Of a stretch of DNA of 45,025 bases, positions 24,020 to 35,200 are shown in pieces. This DNA is from Saprospiraceae bacterium (lineage in GTDB: Bacteria; Bacteroidota; Bacteroidia; Chitinophagales; Saprospiraceae): contig JAHBTW010000027.1 of assembly GCA_019638385.1 (NCBI GenBank), forward strand, positions 1 to 45,025, read 5' to 3'. Within the stretch, counting starts at the first letter, position 1. Each line of letters opens with the position of its first letter. The notes under the pieces are model-generated. The model ran no database searches, had not been told where the DNA came from, and saw only the letters and a list, made by a program, of their open reading frames with translations. Both the position numbers and the translations under genes were made by a program.

Positions 24020-25258
24020 ATGAAAAATATCGCTTTGGCACTCATTGCCGTAATGACCACTTTGACCGGCTGGAAATGCCAGCAGGAAAACATCAATGCC
24101 GGCCCGGAGCTTACGTTCGACTGTCAGGAATCGCCGGTTGTGTGCGATGTGAGTCGTGCCAACAACAACTTTGGGTTTAAGATTTTCAAAAAACTGCACG
24201 AGCACGCTCCCGCCGACAACATTTTCATGTCGCCTTCCAGTATTGCCACGGCACTCACCATGACCCTCAATGGGGCGCAAGGCCCCACTGCCGACGAAAT
24301 GAAAAGCACGCTGGAACTCAACGGGTTTAATTTGGAAGAAGTGAACGCCTCTTACAAAGTGCTGCTCACTACGCTGCCCGCCTTAGACAACCGGCTCAAT
24401 CTTCAGATAGCCAACTCGATCTGGTACCGTAAGGGCTTTCCGGTCAAGCAACCCTTTTTGACCCTCAACCGCGATTATTTTGACAGCGAAGTGACGCCGC
24501 TGGACTTTCGCGATCCGGGAGCAAAAGACATCATCAACCAATGGGTAGATCAAAAAACCAACGGCCTTATCGAAACCATTGTAGATGAAATACCCGACAA
24601 CGCCATCATGTATCTCATCAACGCCATATATTTTAAAGGCCCCTGGCGCAAGTCGTTCAAGCCGGAAGAGACGACGCAATGGCCGTTTCATTTGGCCGAC
24701 AACAACCAGGTGAACGTTGACATGATGGGCTACGGCGGCACGGTGAAGTTTCCGCTCTACATCACGGATGCTTATTATGCGGTTGACCTGCCCTATGCCG
24801 ATTCAGTATATTCCATGACCCTCATTGTGCCGCGTGGCAACAACACTATTGCAAACATCATGGCACAACTCAACGGCCAAAGCTGGGAGCAAATACTCGC
24901 CGGCATGACCGTGCAGGAAATGGAACTGCGGATGCCAAAATTCCAAATGACGTATGATAAAAAGCTCAATACCGCCTTACAAGAGTTGGGTATGGGGCGG
25001 GCATTTACAGCCGGCGGCGCCGACTTCAGCAACATTGCCGACGCCGAGTTGTCCATCAGCGAAGTAAAACACAAAGCCTTTGTGGAAGTAACAGAACAGG
25101 GCACAGAAGCAGCGGCTGTCACTTCGGTCGGCATAGTCGTCACCTCTTTGCCTTCTTATCCGACGATTGTTCTCGACCGGCCTTTCCTCTTTGCCATCCG
25201 GGAAAATCAGGCAGGTAATGTGCTGTTTCTGGGCAAGATGATGAACCCGGCGGAGTAA
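24020..25258 (+). CDS. Secreted serpin (serine protease inhibitor)
   Basis: The 412-residue protein has an export signal (MKNIALALIAVMTTLTGW) and a complete serpin fold: NIFMSPSSIATALTMTLNGA, ANSIWYRKGF, YLINAIYFKGPWRKSF, ELRMPKFQM, and at the end RPFLFAIRENQAGNVLFLGK. The reactive-loop hinge GTEAAAVTS has small residues at P14-P8, which marks inhibitory serpins able to insert the loop. Counting as in alpha-1-antitrypsin places Thr-Ser (in VVTSLP) at P1-P1', suggesting elastase- or subtilisin-like targets. The Cys near the signal (WKC) does not match a lipobox. It may protect the cell surface from host, predator or own subtilases. ATG 24020 is chosen because the signal peptide begins there. 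Confidence 0.92.
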   Translation: MKNIALALIAVMTTLTGWKCQQENINAGPELTFDCQESPVVCDVSRANNNFGFKIFKKLHEHAPADNIFMSPSSIATALTMTLNGAQGPTADEMKSTLELNGFNLEEVNASYKVLLTTLPALDNRLNLQIANSIWYRKGFPVKQPFLTLNRDYFDSEVTPLDFRDPGAKDIINQWVDQKTNGLIETIVDEIPDNAIMYLINAIYFKGPWRKSFKPEETTQWPFHLADNNQVNVDMMGYGGTVKFPLYITDAYYAVDLPYADSVYSMTLIVPRGNNTIANIMAQLNGQSWEQILAGMTVQEMELRMPKFQMTYDKKLNTALQELGMGRAFTAGGADFSNIADAELSISEVKHKAFVEVTEQGTEAAAVTSVGIVVTSLPSYPTIVLDRPFLFAIRENQAGNVLFLGKMMNPAE

Positions 25259-25282
25259 CCCCCTGATAGAAAACCAAATGAA

Positions 25283-25492
25283 TCAGAGCAGGCCGTTTTC
25301 CTTAAGCAGGGAGACAGCCTGTTCTGCTTTTTCGGGCAGCGTATAAAGTTCTGCTTCTCCTACTGAAGGAATCATGGAGTCCGGTTTTGATAAAATATGG
25401 CTTTCAATGCCGTTTTGTTTGAGCAGGTCTTCTGCCAGCTTTGCCTGGAGCACATCGAGCGCAGAAAAAATCTTTATCCATCCTTGTTTCAT
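25283..25492 (-). CDS. DUF2007 family small protein
   Basis: The 69-residue product (MKQGWIKIFSALDVLQAKLA..., then NGIESHILSKPDSMIPSVGEAELY) has the layout of DUF2007 proteins, a beta-alpha-beta fold called putative signal-transducing protein with no settled function. Full length for the family. It converges with the serpin gene and is divergent from the ArsR-type regulator. Confidence 0.8.
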   Translation of the reverse strand: MKQGWIKIFSALDVLQAKLAEDLLKQNGIESHILSKPDSMIPSVGEAELYTLPEKAEQAVSLLKENGLL

Positions 25493-25646
25493 GGTACAGT
25501 TCGTTTTTGGTTTCGATAGTAAATATACGGCTTATGCCGATATTATCAAAAAATGAATTTCTTTACACCGGACATATCCGCACCGTACCGTGCGCCGTTG
25601 AACCACATTGCCTTGCAGGAAGTTTCTTTACCATCAATGACCTTAT

Positions 25647-25654
25647 TACCTTTG
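25647..25654 (+). promoter_or_regulatory. TACCTTTG box directly before the ArsR-type gene
   Basis: TACCTTTG matches TAnnTTTG and ends 5 nt before ATG 25660. Because transcription starts about 5-8 nt after this box, the message would have almost no leader. Confidence 0.5.
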
Positions 25655-25659
25655 TATAT

Positions 25660-25977
25660 ATGGAAGTAAAACACATAGCGATCAACGCTCAGGAAGTTGA
25701 AAAACTCGAACGCATTGCATTCATTCTCAAAACGGTGGCTCACCCGTTGAGACTGGGTATCGTGCATTTGCTCGAACAGTACCCCCGGCTTTCGGTCACC
25801 GAAATATGCGACATGCTGGGCAGCGAGCAATCGCTTACATCCCATCATTTGCAAACGATGCGGCTCAAAGGCATCCTCGGCGTCAAACGAGAGGGGCGCA
25901 GTATGTTATACTCGCTCAAAGAACGCGACGTGTCGCTCATCATTGAGTGCTTAGAGAACTGCCAATGCAATATGTAG
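25660..25977 (+). CDS. ArsR/SmtB-type winged-helix transcription regulator
   Basis: The 105-residue product has the ArsR winged helix: ILKTVAHPLRLGIVHLLEQY, VTEICDMLGSEQSLTSHHLQ (recognition helix) and LKGILGVKREGRSMLYSLK (wing). A Cys-x-Cys near the end (NCQCNM) could be a metal or redox site, as in some family members, although the classical ELCVCDL metal motif is absent. The start at 25660 (MEVKHIAINAQ) is chosen because the promoter box lies directly before it. No obvious target gene is next to it. Confidence 0.87.
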   Translation: MEVKHIAINAQEVEKLERIAFILKTVAHPLRLGIVHLLEQYPRLSVTEICDMLGSEQSLTSHHLQTMRLKGILGVKREGRSMLYSLKERDVSLIIECLENCQCNM

Positions 25978-26062
25978 CCATCCGGTTGAAAAAAAACTTG
26001 CCCTTAAAAAACAAAAGATTTAGCTTTGCCCCAAAATACACTTTTTGTTAGAAGAGCAAGGC

Positions 26063-26569
26063 TCAACTTTGGCGTCGGATTTTGTAATAATGCACCCCCG
26101 CGCCATACACCCAGCCAACTTGCCCTCGTTTGTTTTTGACCTTTATCCAGGGTTCATTGAAAACCGCGCCACCTATGTTGATTTCCTGTTTGAAGTCGGT
26201 CACTTCATTGAGGAAGGTCAGTTCATCGTATAATTGAAGCCGGGCGAGCAACTTGCTGTTGAGCTTGGGTTCGGAGCGCATATTGAGTTCGTCGAGCACC
26301 ACATACAGCGGAGTGATTTGCTCCCGAATAATTTCTGTTTTCGGAGCGGCAGGGGTGGTCGTATCTTTAGGCGGCGGTAATGCTCTGAGCAATGCGGCGG
26401 CGCGATCTATAGAGTCTTGCAAAAGATCGGCCTGAGCTTCGGCTTCCATTTTTTTGCGCAGGTCTGTTCTCTTGTCATTGCATCGGGAAACGGCCCAAAT
26501 ACAGAACAAAAGAAAGAAAGCAGCTATAACAAGAAGTTCAAGGCGTGGATTTTTTTTGCTTTTGCTCAT
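26063..26569 (-). CDS. Membrane-anchored SH3-domain protein
   Basis: The 168-residue product has a basic N terminus, one membrane segment (about residues 11-28, LLVIAAFFLLFCIWAVS), a short coiled coil with a Pro-rich linker (PPPKDTTTPAAPK) and a bacterial SH3 domain (about 88-160: LNMRSEPKLNSKLLARLQLY ... WIKVKNKRGQVGWVYG). SH3 domains of this type often bind peptidoglycan or envelope partners. A TAATTTTG box on the minus strand (26613-26606) is a likely promoter. It is divergent from dprA. Confidence 0.8.
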   Translation of the reverse strand: MSKSKKNPRLELLVIAAFFLLFCIWAVSRCNDKRTDLRKKMEAEAQADLLQDSIDRAAALLRALPPPKDTTTPAAPKTEIIREQITPLYVVLDELNMRSEPKLNSKLLARLQLYDELTFLNEVTDFKQEINIGGAVFNEPWIKVKNKRGQVGWVYGAGVHYYKIRRQS

Positions 26570-26626
26570 CGCAAGGGTAGATTTAATTTATCAATAATAA
26601 CAGCACAAAATTAAAACCTTTGCTTT

Positions 26627-27796
26627 ATGGTTGTTGCACAAAATGCTCATCAGGACGGAGAAAGAGAAGAAATGGAGCTTCCGGAGACTGCTTCGAGCGG
26701 CGCTGAAGACCTCCTGTACAAAATAGCCATCACTCAAATTCCATTGGTGGGAGCGGTCACCGCGCGTACCCTGATAAGCTATTGCGGCGGGGTGGACGCC
26801 GTTTTTCGCGCACGGAAACGAGAGTTGTGCAAAATTCCCGGCATCGGCGATGTAGTGGCGAAGCATGTGGTGGAACAAGACGTATTGGCCATGGCCGAGC
26901 GGGAATTAGAGTTCATGCAGACGCACGGCATTCGACCTTATTTTTATTTAGATAAAGAATATCCGGCCCGGCTAAAGCCATACCGAGACAGCCCGGTGAT
27001 GCTATATTACAAAGGCGCCGCCGACCTCAATGCCCATCGAACGGTGGCCATAGTAGGTACGCGCACACCGAGTCATTACGGCATAGCTGCTTGCGAAGAG
27101 CTGGTGGAAGGGCTGAAACCCTACAACGTCACGGTCATCAGTGGTCTGGCTTTCGGCATAGACATTACCGCCCACCGGAAATGCCTGGAGGCGGGTGTGC
27201 CCACGATAGCCGCCCTTGGGCATGGCTTAGATATGGTGTACCCCGGCCAGCACCGGCACATCGCTGCCCGGATGCTAAAGGAGGGTGGCTTGCTATCAGA
27301 ATACCCCAGCCGCACCAAACCCGACCGGGAGCATTTTCCCATGCGCAACCGCATCATTGCAGGGCTGAGCGATGCCGTCATTGTGGTGGAATCAGGAGCG
27401 AGCGGAGGGTCCATTATCACTGCAAAAATGGGCAACGGATACAATAAAGATGTTTTTGCCGTGCCGGGAAAAGTCAATGACCGCATGTCGCAGGGTTGTA
27501 ACCATTTGATCAAAACCAATCAGGCGCACTTGTTGGAGAGCGCCGCCGATGTGGGCTACATCATGCGCTGGGAAGAAACCGGCAGCAGCGGTGTGCAGCA
27601 GGAATTATTTGTGGAACTCAATGCTCAAGAACAAATTATCGTTAATTTACTGGCCGGGCACACCGAACTTAGCATTGACGCTCTTACCTTTGAATGTGGA
27701 ATTAATCACAGTGAAATGGCGGCCCTGTTGTTGGGGCTTGAATTCAAAGGGCTGATCCGCCCCCTGCCGGGTAAACGATATGTGTCCGCCCGGTAA
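26627..27796 (+). CDS. dprA: DNA-processing protein DprA
   Basis: The 389-residue protein has an N-terminal helix-hairpin-helix-like part (ITQIPLVGAVTARTLISYCG, CKIPGIGD), the DprA Rossmann-like core (VAIVGTRTPSHYGIAACEEL, TVISGLAFGIDITAH, LGHGLDMVYPGQH, EYPSRTKPDREHFPMRNRII, SGASGGSIITAKMG, FAVPGKVND) and a C-terminal winged helix (about 325-389). DprA loads RecA onto incoming single-stranded DNA in natural transformation. Length matches the family. The alkaline phosphatase gene starts 6 bp after it, so they may share a message. Confidence 0.95.
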   Translation: MVVAQNAHQDGEREEMELPETASSGAEDLLYKIAITQIPLVGAVTARTLISYCGGVDAVFRARKRELCKIPGIGDVVAKHVVEQDVLAMAERELEFMQTHGIRPYFYLDKEYPARLKPYRDSPVMLYYKGAADLNAHRTVAIVGTRTPSHYGIAACEELVEGLKPYNVTVISGLAFGIDITAHRKCLEAGVPTIAALGHGLDMVYPGQHRHIAARMLKEGGLLSEYPSRTKPDREHFPMRNRIIAGLSDAVIVVESGASGGSIITAKMGNGYNKDVFAVPGKVNDRMSQGCNHLIKTNQAHLLESAADVGYIMRWEETGSSGVQQELFVELNAQEQIIVNLLAGHTELSIDALTFECGINHSEMAALLLGLEFKGLIRPLPGKRYVSAR

Positions 27797-27802
27797 AAAA
27801 TA

Positions 27803-28924
27803 ATGATGATGCGAACAAAAGCGATTCTTTTTGCGGCACTGCTTCTTTGTGCCTGCACGCCCAATAATCCGGCTACGGCCCCGGCAGCGAACCAACCGAT
27901 AACCCTGAAGACCCGGCCCAAAAATATCATTCTTATGATCGGCGACGGTATGGGGCTGGCACAAATCACGGCCGGCATGTATGCCAACAATAACCAACTC
28001 CATTTGGAGCGCTGCACCGTCACCGGCCTGCACAAATCCTATTCTTTCAATGATCTTGTGACCGACTCCGGCGCCGCTGCCACCGCATTTGCATCCGGGG
28101 TCAAAACCTACAACGGCGCCATTGGAGTAGATGCGGCGGGTAAATCCGTAAAAACCATTTTGGAAGAAGCCGGCCAACACGGCTTAGCCACCGGCCTCAT
28201 TACAACGTCGTCTATAACGCATGCCACGCCGGCGGCATTCATCGCCCATGTGCCATCACGGGATTTGGAAGAAGATATCGCCTCCTTTTTCCCGGATTCC
28301 GGGATTGACCTTTTTATCGGCGGTGGGAAAAAGTTTTTTGACCGCCGCGAAAAAGACGAGCGCGATTTGATACAAGCCATGCAGAAGAAAGGATATTTCA
28401 TTACCCACTATGCAGAAAAAGATTTTAGCGAGCTGGTATTCGACCCTGCCAAGCCGCTGGGTTATTTCACCGCCGACAACAGCCCGCTAACAGTGGAGGC
28501 CGGGAGGGACTATCTGGTACCGGCCACCCGTCAGGCACTGCCTTTCCTTACCAAGCGTAGCGCCAAGGGTTTTTTCATCATGATAGAAGGCGCTCAAATT
28601 GATTGGGGCGGCCATGCCAACGATGCGCAATACATCATTCGGGAGATGATAGATTTCGATCAGGCTGTTGGGCAGGCTTTGGACTTTGCAAAGGCCGACG
28701 GCCAAACCTTAGTCATCATCACGGCCGATCACGAGGCCGGCGGGTTCTCCATCACGCCCGGCTCCGGCATGGATACCATTGTAGGAAAATTTACCACCGA
28801 CGACCATACGGGTACGCTCATTCCTGTGTTTGCGTACGGCCCCGGGGCTGAACTATTCGGCGGCGTGTATGAAAACACGGCCATTTTTGATAAGATGCGC
28901 CAGGCATTGGGTTTTCAAAGATAA
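27803..28924 (+). CDS. Alkaline phosphatase lipoprotein
   Basis: The 373-residue product begins with a lipoprotein-type signal (TKAILFAALLLCAC, Cys18 a likely lipid site) and has the alkaline phosphatase core: Asp48 in NIILMIGDGMG, the nucleophile Ser89 in VTDSGAAATAFASGVKTYNG, SSITHATPAAFIAH, Glu in FIMIEGAQIDWGGHAND, ITADHEAGG and the last metal His in TTDDHTG. It should release phosphate from organic esters in the periplasm or on the cell surface. It is shorter than E. coli PhoA, as is common in this phylum. It follows dprA by 6 bp. Confidence 0.92.
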   Translation: MMMRTKAILFAALLLCACTPNNPATAPAANQPITLKTRPKNIILMIGDGMGLAQITAGMYANNNQLHLERCTVTGLHKSYSFNDLVTDSGAAATAFASGVKTYNGAIGVDAAGKSVKTILEEAGQHGLATGLITTSSITHATPAAFIAHVPSRDLEEDIASFFPDSGIDLFIGGGKKFFDRREKDERDLIQAMQKKGYFITHYAEKDFSELVFDPAKPLGYFTADNSPLTVEAGRDYLVPATRQALPFLTKRSAKGFFIMIEGAQIDWGGHANDAQYIIREMIDFDQAVGQALDFAKADGQTLVIITADHEAGGFSITPGSGMDTIVGKFTTDDHTGTLIPVFAYGPGAELFGGVYENTAIFDKMRQALGFQR

Positions 28925-28997
28925 ATCCGGCGGCTACCCCTTAGAGCTTGTTGTGAATTTTACCGGAAGAAAATTGTTGACAGGCAGCGAACATTGA

Positions 28998-29005
28998 TAT
29001 ATTTG
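28998..29005 (+). promoter_or_regulatory. Promoter of the giant repeat-protein gene, TATATTTG box
   Basis: TATATTTG with TTG 18 nt upstream matches the Bacteroidota consensus well. It leaves a leader of about 190 nt before ATG 29203, in which a terminator-like hairpin lies (29137-29173). Confidence 0.6.
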
Positions 29006-29136
29006 CATCTCTTTGTTCGGAGAATGCCAAACGGCTATTGTGCATCCATTTTTTTGTACAGTTGTCGTTTATCCTGTTCCCGGCAGCCTCAGCCTGAAAA
29101 TGTAAGATAACCCACCCCTCAAAAACCTGAAAAAAG

Positions 29137-29173
29137 AAACCGCCGCGTCTCCGCCGGGGATGACGGTTTTTTT
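29137..29173 (+). terminator. Terminator-like hairpin in the leader of the giant gene
   Basis: AAACCG pairs with CGGTTT and, inside, TCTCC with GGGGA around a GCC loop; T residues continue to 29173. It lies between the likely promoter and the start codon, 29 nt before the ATG, so it could attenuate this gene; it could also be a late terminator of the phosphatase gene. The stretch 28925-29202 contains no gene. Confidence 0.55.
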
Positions 29174-29202
29174 ATTGAACACATTTAATAATTGATCACC
29201 AC

Positions 29203-32200
29203 ATGATGAGACTGCTACTACTTACGCTGTTTTTCTTTTCCGTTTTTGCGCTCCGCGCGCAGCTTCCCGGCGTTTGCCCGCCAGGCCAAATTGCCCTCTC
29301 CAACACCTGCGCCGGTGCGTGTGTATTGTGCGATTTTCAAACTTTTTCCAGCTCAAACAACACCACCAACCAGGGTCAACAGGTGCCTACCGGCTTTTGT
29401 CCCGGGCAAGCGATCTTCGCACACAATGTACAGTGGATTGGTTTTGTGGCGGGTTCTACCAACATCACCATGACCATCACCCCTACCAACTGTGCGCTCG
29501 CCGGCAATCAGGGGCTACAGGCAGGGGTATGGGGTACCTCCGATTGCAATTCCTTCAACCTGGTATCGAACTGTTTGTATCAGGTGCCCCCCAATCAACC
29601 CTCCACACTCAGCCTGACCGGCCTCACCGTGGGCGGCACTTATTTCTTTGTAGTGGACGGCTTCAACGATGATGTGTGCGATTTTACCGTAAACGTGACC
29701 TCCGGCTCCACCACGGTACAGCCGGTAGCGGGCGTACCCACTATTATGCCGAGCAACATCCTGCTTTGCCCCGGAGGCACTTTCCCATTCAGCACCTCTA
29801 CGGTGACAAACGCAGGTGTTTACAATTGGACCCTCAACGGCCAACCCGTAGGCGCCGGTCAAAATGTGAACATTACCATACCTCCCACGGCATCCGGAAC
29901 AGTAACGATTTGCGTGACCCCCTCCAACTTATGCCACGGGCCGGGTACGCCTGCCTGCCAGAACTATCAGGTGGTTACGGAGTTGGTTACGCTGCCTCCC
30001 CAAACGATCTGTCCGGGGCAAAGCTATACGGTGGACGGCAACACCTTTTCCGCTGCCGGCACGTATGATTATACCGTCACCACGCCGCAGGGATGTGTAT
30101 TGAACAAGCGCATAACCATCAGCGTGCAGCCGACGCAAATGACCTCGCTGACACAAAACCTCTGCCCCGGCCAAACGGCGGTAGTGGGCAATCAGGTGTT
30201 TGGCGCGTCGGGCTTTTATACGGTGCCTTTGCAGACGAGCTTCGGTTGCGACAGTATCGTGACGCTCAACCTTACGGTACACAACATTCCGCCCACCATT
30301 CTCAATGAAGAAATCTGCTCCAATTCGGGTGGGTTCACGGTGGGCAATACCACTTACAATACCACCGGGCAGTATGTAGTTACCCTGCCGAGCTTTTTTG
30401 GTTGTGATAGTATTGTGGCGCTCAACCTTACGGTTTATACGCCTACCGTACAAACCCTTTCAGCTACGATATGTCAGGGGGAGTTTTATGAATTGGGCAA
30501 TACCTTTTATACCACATCGGGCACTTACCAGCAGTTTGTAACCGGGCCGGGCGGTTGTGTCAATAATGTCACGCTCAACCTCACTGTATCCAATCCGCAA
30601 AGCACGGTAAGCCCTACGATATGCAACGGCCAAACCTACTCTGTGGGGAACTCTACCTATAATGCCTCCGGTACCTATACAGCCGTATTGGCCGATGCCT
30701 CTTCGCTCGGCTGCGACAGTACCGTCACCATCAACCTAACCGTACTACCGCCGATAGCCACCACCCTCAATCAGACGATATGCGTGAGCGAGGGATTCAC
30801 TGTGGGGGGCAATACGTATTTCAATTCGGGCACTTATGTGAATACGCTCACCGCCTCCAACGGCTGCGATAGTATTGTAACCCTCAATTTGGTTTCCAAT
30901 CCGGAACCGGTGACCAATCTCACACAGACCGTTTGCGCCGGTGAATCTTTTACCGTGGGGAGCACGCCTTACAATGCGAGCGGAACCTACCAAAACATAC
31001 TCAGCACCGTAGCCGGCTGCGACAGTACCGTCAATCTCAACCTGACCGTATTGCCTGCTATCGTCACCAATCTTACGCCGAGTATATGTGACGGCGACAG
31101 CTTCACCGTGGGGGGTACGGCCTATACGGTAGCCGGCAACTACACCGATATACTGACGGCGGCCAACGGCTGTGATAGTACCGTCAATCTCAATCTTACG
31201 GTGCTGCCCATTCCGCAAACCACCCTCAATATTTCCATCTGCGAGGGCGAAACCTACACCGTGGGTAGTTCTGATTATGATATGAGCGGAACCTACCAGG
31301 ACGTACTTACGGCCGCTACCGGCTGCGATAGCGTGGTCACCCTCAACCTCAATGTGATACCGCCGCTCGAAACCTTCCTTGATGTGGAAATCTGTACCGG
31401 CCAGTCTTACACGCTCGGCAACGACACCTACTCCGTTGCCGGAACGTACTCGGCGCTGTTTTCCTCTGTCATCGGTTGCGACAGTGTGGTGTATGTCAAT
31501 CTCACCATCAACGACCTGCTCACCAATACGCTCAATATCTCTTTATGTAATGGAGAGAGCTATACGGTAGGCAACTCCACCTATTCTACCACCGGTACTT
31601 TCCAGGATTTCTTCGTGACGCCTTCCGGCTGCGACAGCTTGGTCACGCTCAATCTCACCATATTGCCCACGCCGCAAACGCCGCTCACCATTTCCATTTG
31701 CGACGGAGAGAGCTATATGGTAGGCAGTTCAACCTATTCCCAAACGGGGAATTACACCGATGTGCTAACGGCAGCCAACGGCTGCGACAGTACCGTGTTG
31801 CTCAACCTGACCGTGCTGAACGTGCCGCAGGTTACGCTCAACGAAGCAATTTGCGACGGCGAAAGTTTCAGCGTAGGTACTTCGAGCTATAATGCGGCCG
31901 GCACTTATACCGATGTGCTCACGGCGGCCAACGGCTGCGACAGCATCGTGACGCTCAACCTGACGATTCTCAACGTACCGCAGGTGACCCTTGACGAGTC
32001 TATCTGCGACGGAGAGAGTTTTGCCGTAGGTACTTCTTCCTATAATGCCACGGGCACTTACACCGATGTATTGACGGCTGCGAATGGCTGCGACAGCATC
32101 GTGACCCTCAACCTGACGGTACTCAACGTGCCGCAAACTACATTGACCGAGGCCATCTGCGACGGGGAGAGTTTTGCAGTGGGCACTTCTTCTTACACGG

Positions 32201-35200
32201 CTTCGGGGGTTTACACCGACGTACTCACAGCAGCCAACGGCTGCGACAGTATCGTGACCCTCAACCTGACGGTAAACCCCATTCCGGTTACCAACATCGT
32301 CACGAGTATTTGCGACGGCGCCTCTTACACGGTCGGCACTTCGACGTACTCTACTGACGGCACTTATCAGGATGTTTTGACGGCCTTTACCGGTTGCGAT
32401 AGTATTGTGAACCTGACGCTGACCATCACCTCTTTTTATGAAACCAATCTCACCCGCAGTATCTGCGACGGCGAAAGTTTCACGGTGGGCAATTCCGTTT
32501 ACACTACAACCGGCGTCTTTCAGGACTTCTTCATAGCATTGGACGGCTGCGATAGTATTGTGAATCTTGACCTGACCGTTTTTGCTATTCCGGTAACCGA
32601 CCTCAGCCCGACAATCTGCGACGGGGAGAGTTTCACGGTGGGGAATTCTACCTATACCGTATCGGGTACTTATCAGGATGTGCTCACTGCCTTTACGGGT
32701 TGCGACAGTATCGTCAATCTCAACCTTACGGTAAATCCGGTATTTACCACCACCCTCACGGAGGCCATCTGCGACGGGGAGAGCTTTACCGTCGGCGGTT
32801 CCACCTATACCGTTTCGGGTACCTACACAGACGTGCTCACGGCAACCAACAACTGCGACAGCACGGTAATACTCAACCTGACGGTAAACCCCATTCCGGT
32901 GACGAACCTGACGGAAATTGTGTGCGCCGGAGAGACTTTCACGGTGGGCAGCTCTACTTACTCCGCTTCGGGAACCTATCAGGATGTATTGACGGCCTTT
33001 ACCGGCTGCGATAGTATTGTGAACCTCAATCTCACCGTACGCGCGCCCATCACGACGACGCTAACGGAGGCCATCTGCGACGGGGAGAGCTTTGCAGTGG
33101 GCAGTTCTTCTTACACGGTTTCAGGTACGTTTACCGATGTGCTCACGTCCGCTGCTACCGGCTGCGACAGCACCGTAACACTGAACCTGACGGTACACCC
33201 CATTCCGGTGACGAACCTGACGGAAATTGTGTGCGCCGGGCAGTCCTTCACCGTAGGCAGTTCTACCTATTCCGCTTCGGGTATGTATCAGGATATATTG
33301 ACGGCCTTTACCGGCTGCGATAGTATTGTGAATCTCAACCTCACCGTGCGCGCGCCCATCACGACAGCGCTCACGGAGGCCATCTGTGCCGGTGAGACCT
33401 TTACGGTAGGGAGCACCCCCTATGGTGTCAGCGGCGTTTTTACCAACGTATTGACAGCGACCAACGGCTGCGACAGTACCGTAACGCTCAACCTGACGGT
33501 GCATCCCATTCCGGTGACAAACCTTGCGCCGGTTATTTGCGCCGGGGAGTCCTTCACCGTGGGCAGCTCTACTTACTCTACTTCGGGGTCTTATCAAAAT
33601 ATATTGACCGCCTTTACCGGCTGCGATAGTATTGTGAATTTGAATCTCACCGTTCGGGCGGCCATCACAACGGCGCTCAACCGGGCCATCTGCGAGGGGC
33701 AGAGCTTCAGCGTGGGCAGTTCCAGCTACACGGCAGCGGGTACTTATTCGGACGTACTGACTTCCACGACCGGCTGCGACAGTACGGTGACGCTCAACCT
33801 GACGGTGAATCCGGTGTATCAAACGACTTTGAATGAAAGGATTTGCGATGACCAAAGCTTCATCGTGGGCACATCCAGTTTCTCTACAACGGGTACTTTT
33901 CAGGTGCCGCTCCTCTCCGTTTCAGGTTGTGATAGTATTGTAACCCTCAACCTCATTACCCACCCCTGTACTTTGCAACTGACATCGGTTATCGGCGCTA
34001 CGGGTTGTTTCGGGCAGGCCGACGGCTCGGTGCGCTTCACCATGACGGTGGGAACGCCTCCGTACGCCTATACCTGGCAGGCCATAGGTGGCGGCCAAAC
34101 CGGCAACGGCACGATCGGCGCCAACGGCGTTGAGACGGTCATCAACGGCTTGCCGGCCGGCAACTACCGCATCACGGTGATAGACTTTTATGACATTACT
34201 CGTATTTTCGATGTCACCGTCACGCAGCCGGCGCCGGTCGTCGTATCCTTATCGGGATCGAATTACAACGGCTTTGGAGTGAGCTGCCCCGGCGATGCCG
34301 ACGGCGAAGTTACCGTAACGGTTAGCGGTGGCGCCACGCCGTATTCCTATCTGTGGAGTGACGGCAGCACACAGCCCACACTGCGCAATGTACCGTCAGG
34401 AACTTACTTCCTTACCCTGACCGATGCCAACGGCTGTACTTCCTCGCCGGCCAATCCGACCATTACGCTCACCGCGCCTCCACCGATGGTGATTGCCGTT
34501 ACGCCTACCGATCTGCCGTGTTTCGGGCAGTCGCAAGGCAGTATTGCTGTGGACAATGTGACGGGAGGCGTGCAGCCGTACTTGTACGCGATTGACAACG
34601 GTCCGTTCAGTTCCCGTTCTTTGTTTGGCAGCTTGCCGGTGGGTACCTATTCCATACGGGTGCAGGATGCCAACGGATGTACTCAATCGGTGGACGCCTC
34701 TGTGAATCAGCCCTCGCAGCTCACCGTAGATCTCGGTCCCGATCTCTTCATCAATTTGGGCGACAGCATCCGGTTGGAGGCGCTGACCTCCTATCCGGTG
34801 GAGACGTACATCTGGCAGGGCGGCGAAGGGTTGTCTTGTGAGGATTGCCCCACCCCTTCGGTCCGGCCGTTTGAAACAGTTTCTTACGGTATTGTGGTAA
34901 CCGATCGCAACGGCTGTACTGCTACGGATCAGATCATCGTTTTTGTGGATAAAGGCCGCAATGTGTTCTTCCCGACAGCCTTCTCTCCAAACAATGACGG
35001 CATCAACGACCGGTTCTATCCTTTCAGCGGCAACAATGTGTCGCAGGTGAAAACCTTCATGGTGTTCAATCGCTGGGGTGAAACGATGTATGAACTCTTC
35101 AATTTCGAGCCGAACAATCCTGCCTACGGCTGGGACGGCAGTCACCGTACCCGCCCGCTCAATGCCGGTGTGTATGTGTATGTGGCCGAAGTGGAATTCA

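Noticed and set aside
24020..24085. Lipoprotein signal on the serpin
   Set aside because: The Cys after the hydrophobic part is preceded by Gly-Trp-Lys, which does not fit a lipobox.
33121..33855. 244-residue minus-strand frame inside the giant repeat gene
   Set aside because: It follows the 153-bp period of the sense-strand repeat and is its antisense shadow; it has no start context or domain of its own.
30004..33969. Regular repeats considered as a CRISPR array
   Set aside because: The repeats are in-frame protein repeats of about 153 bp without unique spacers.
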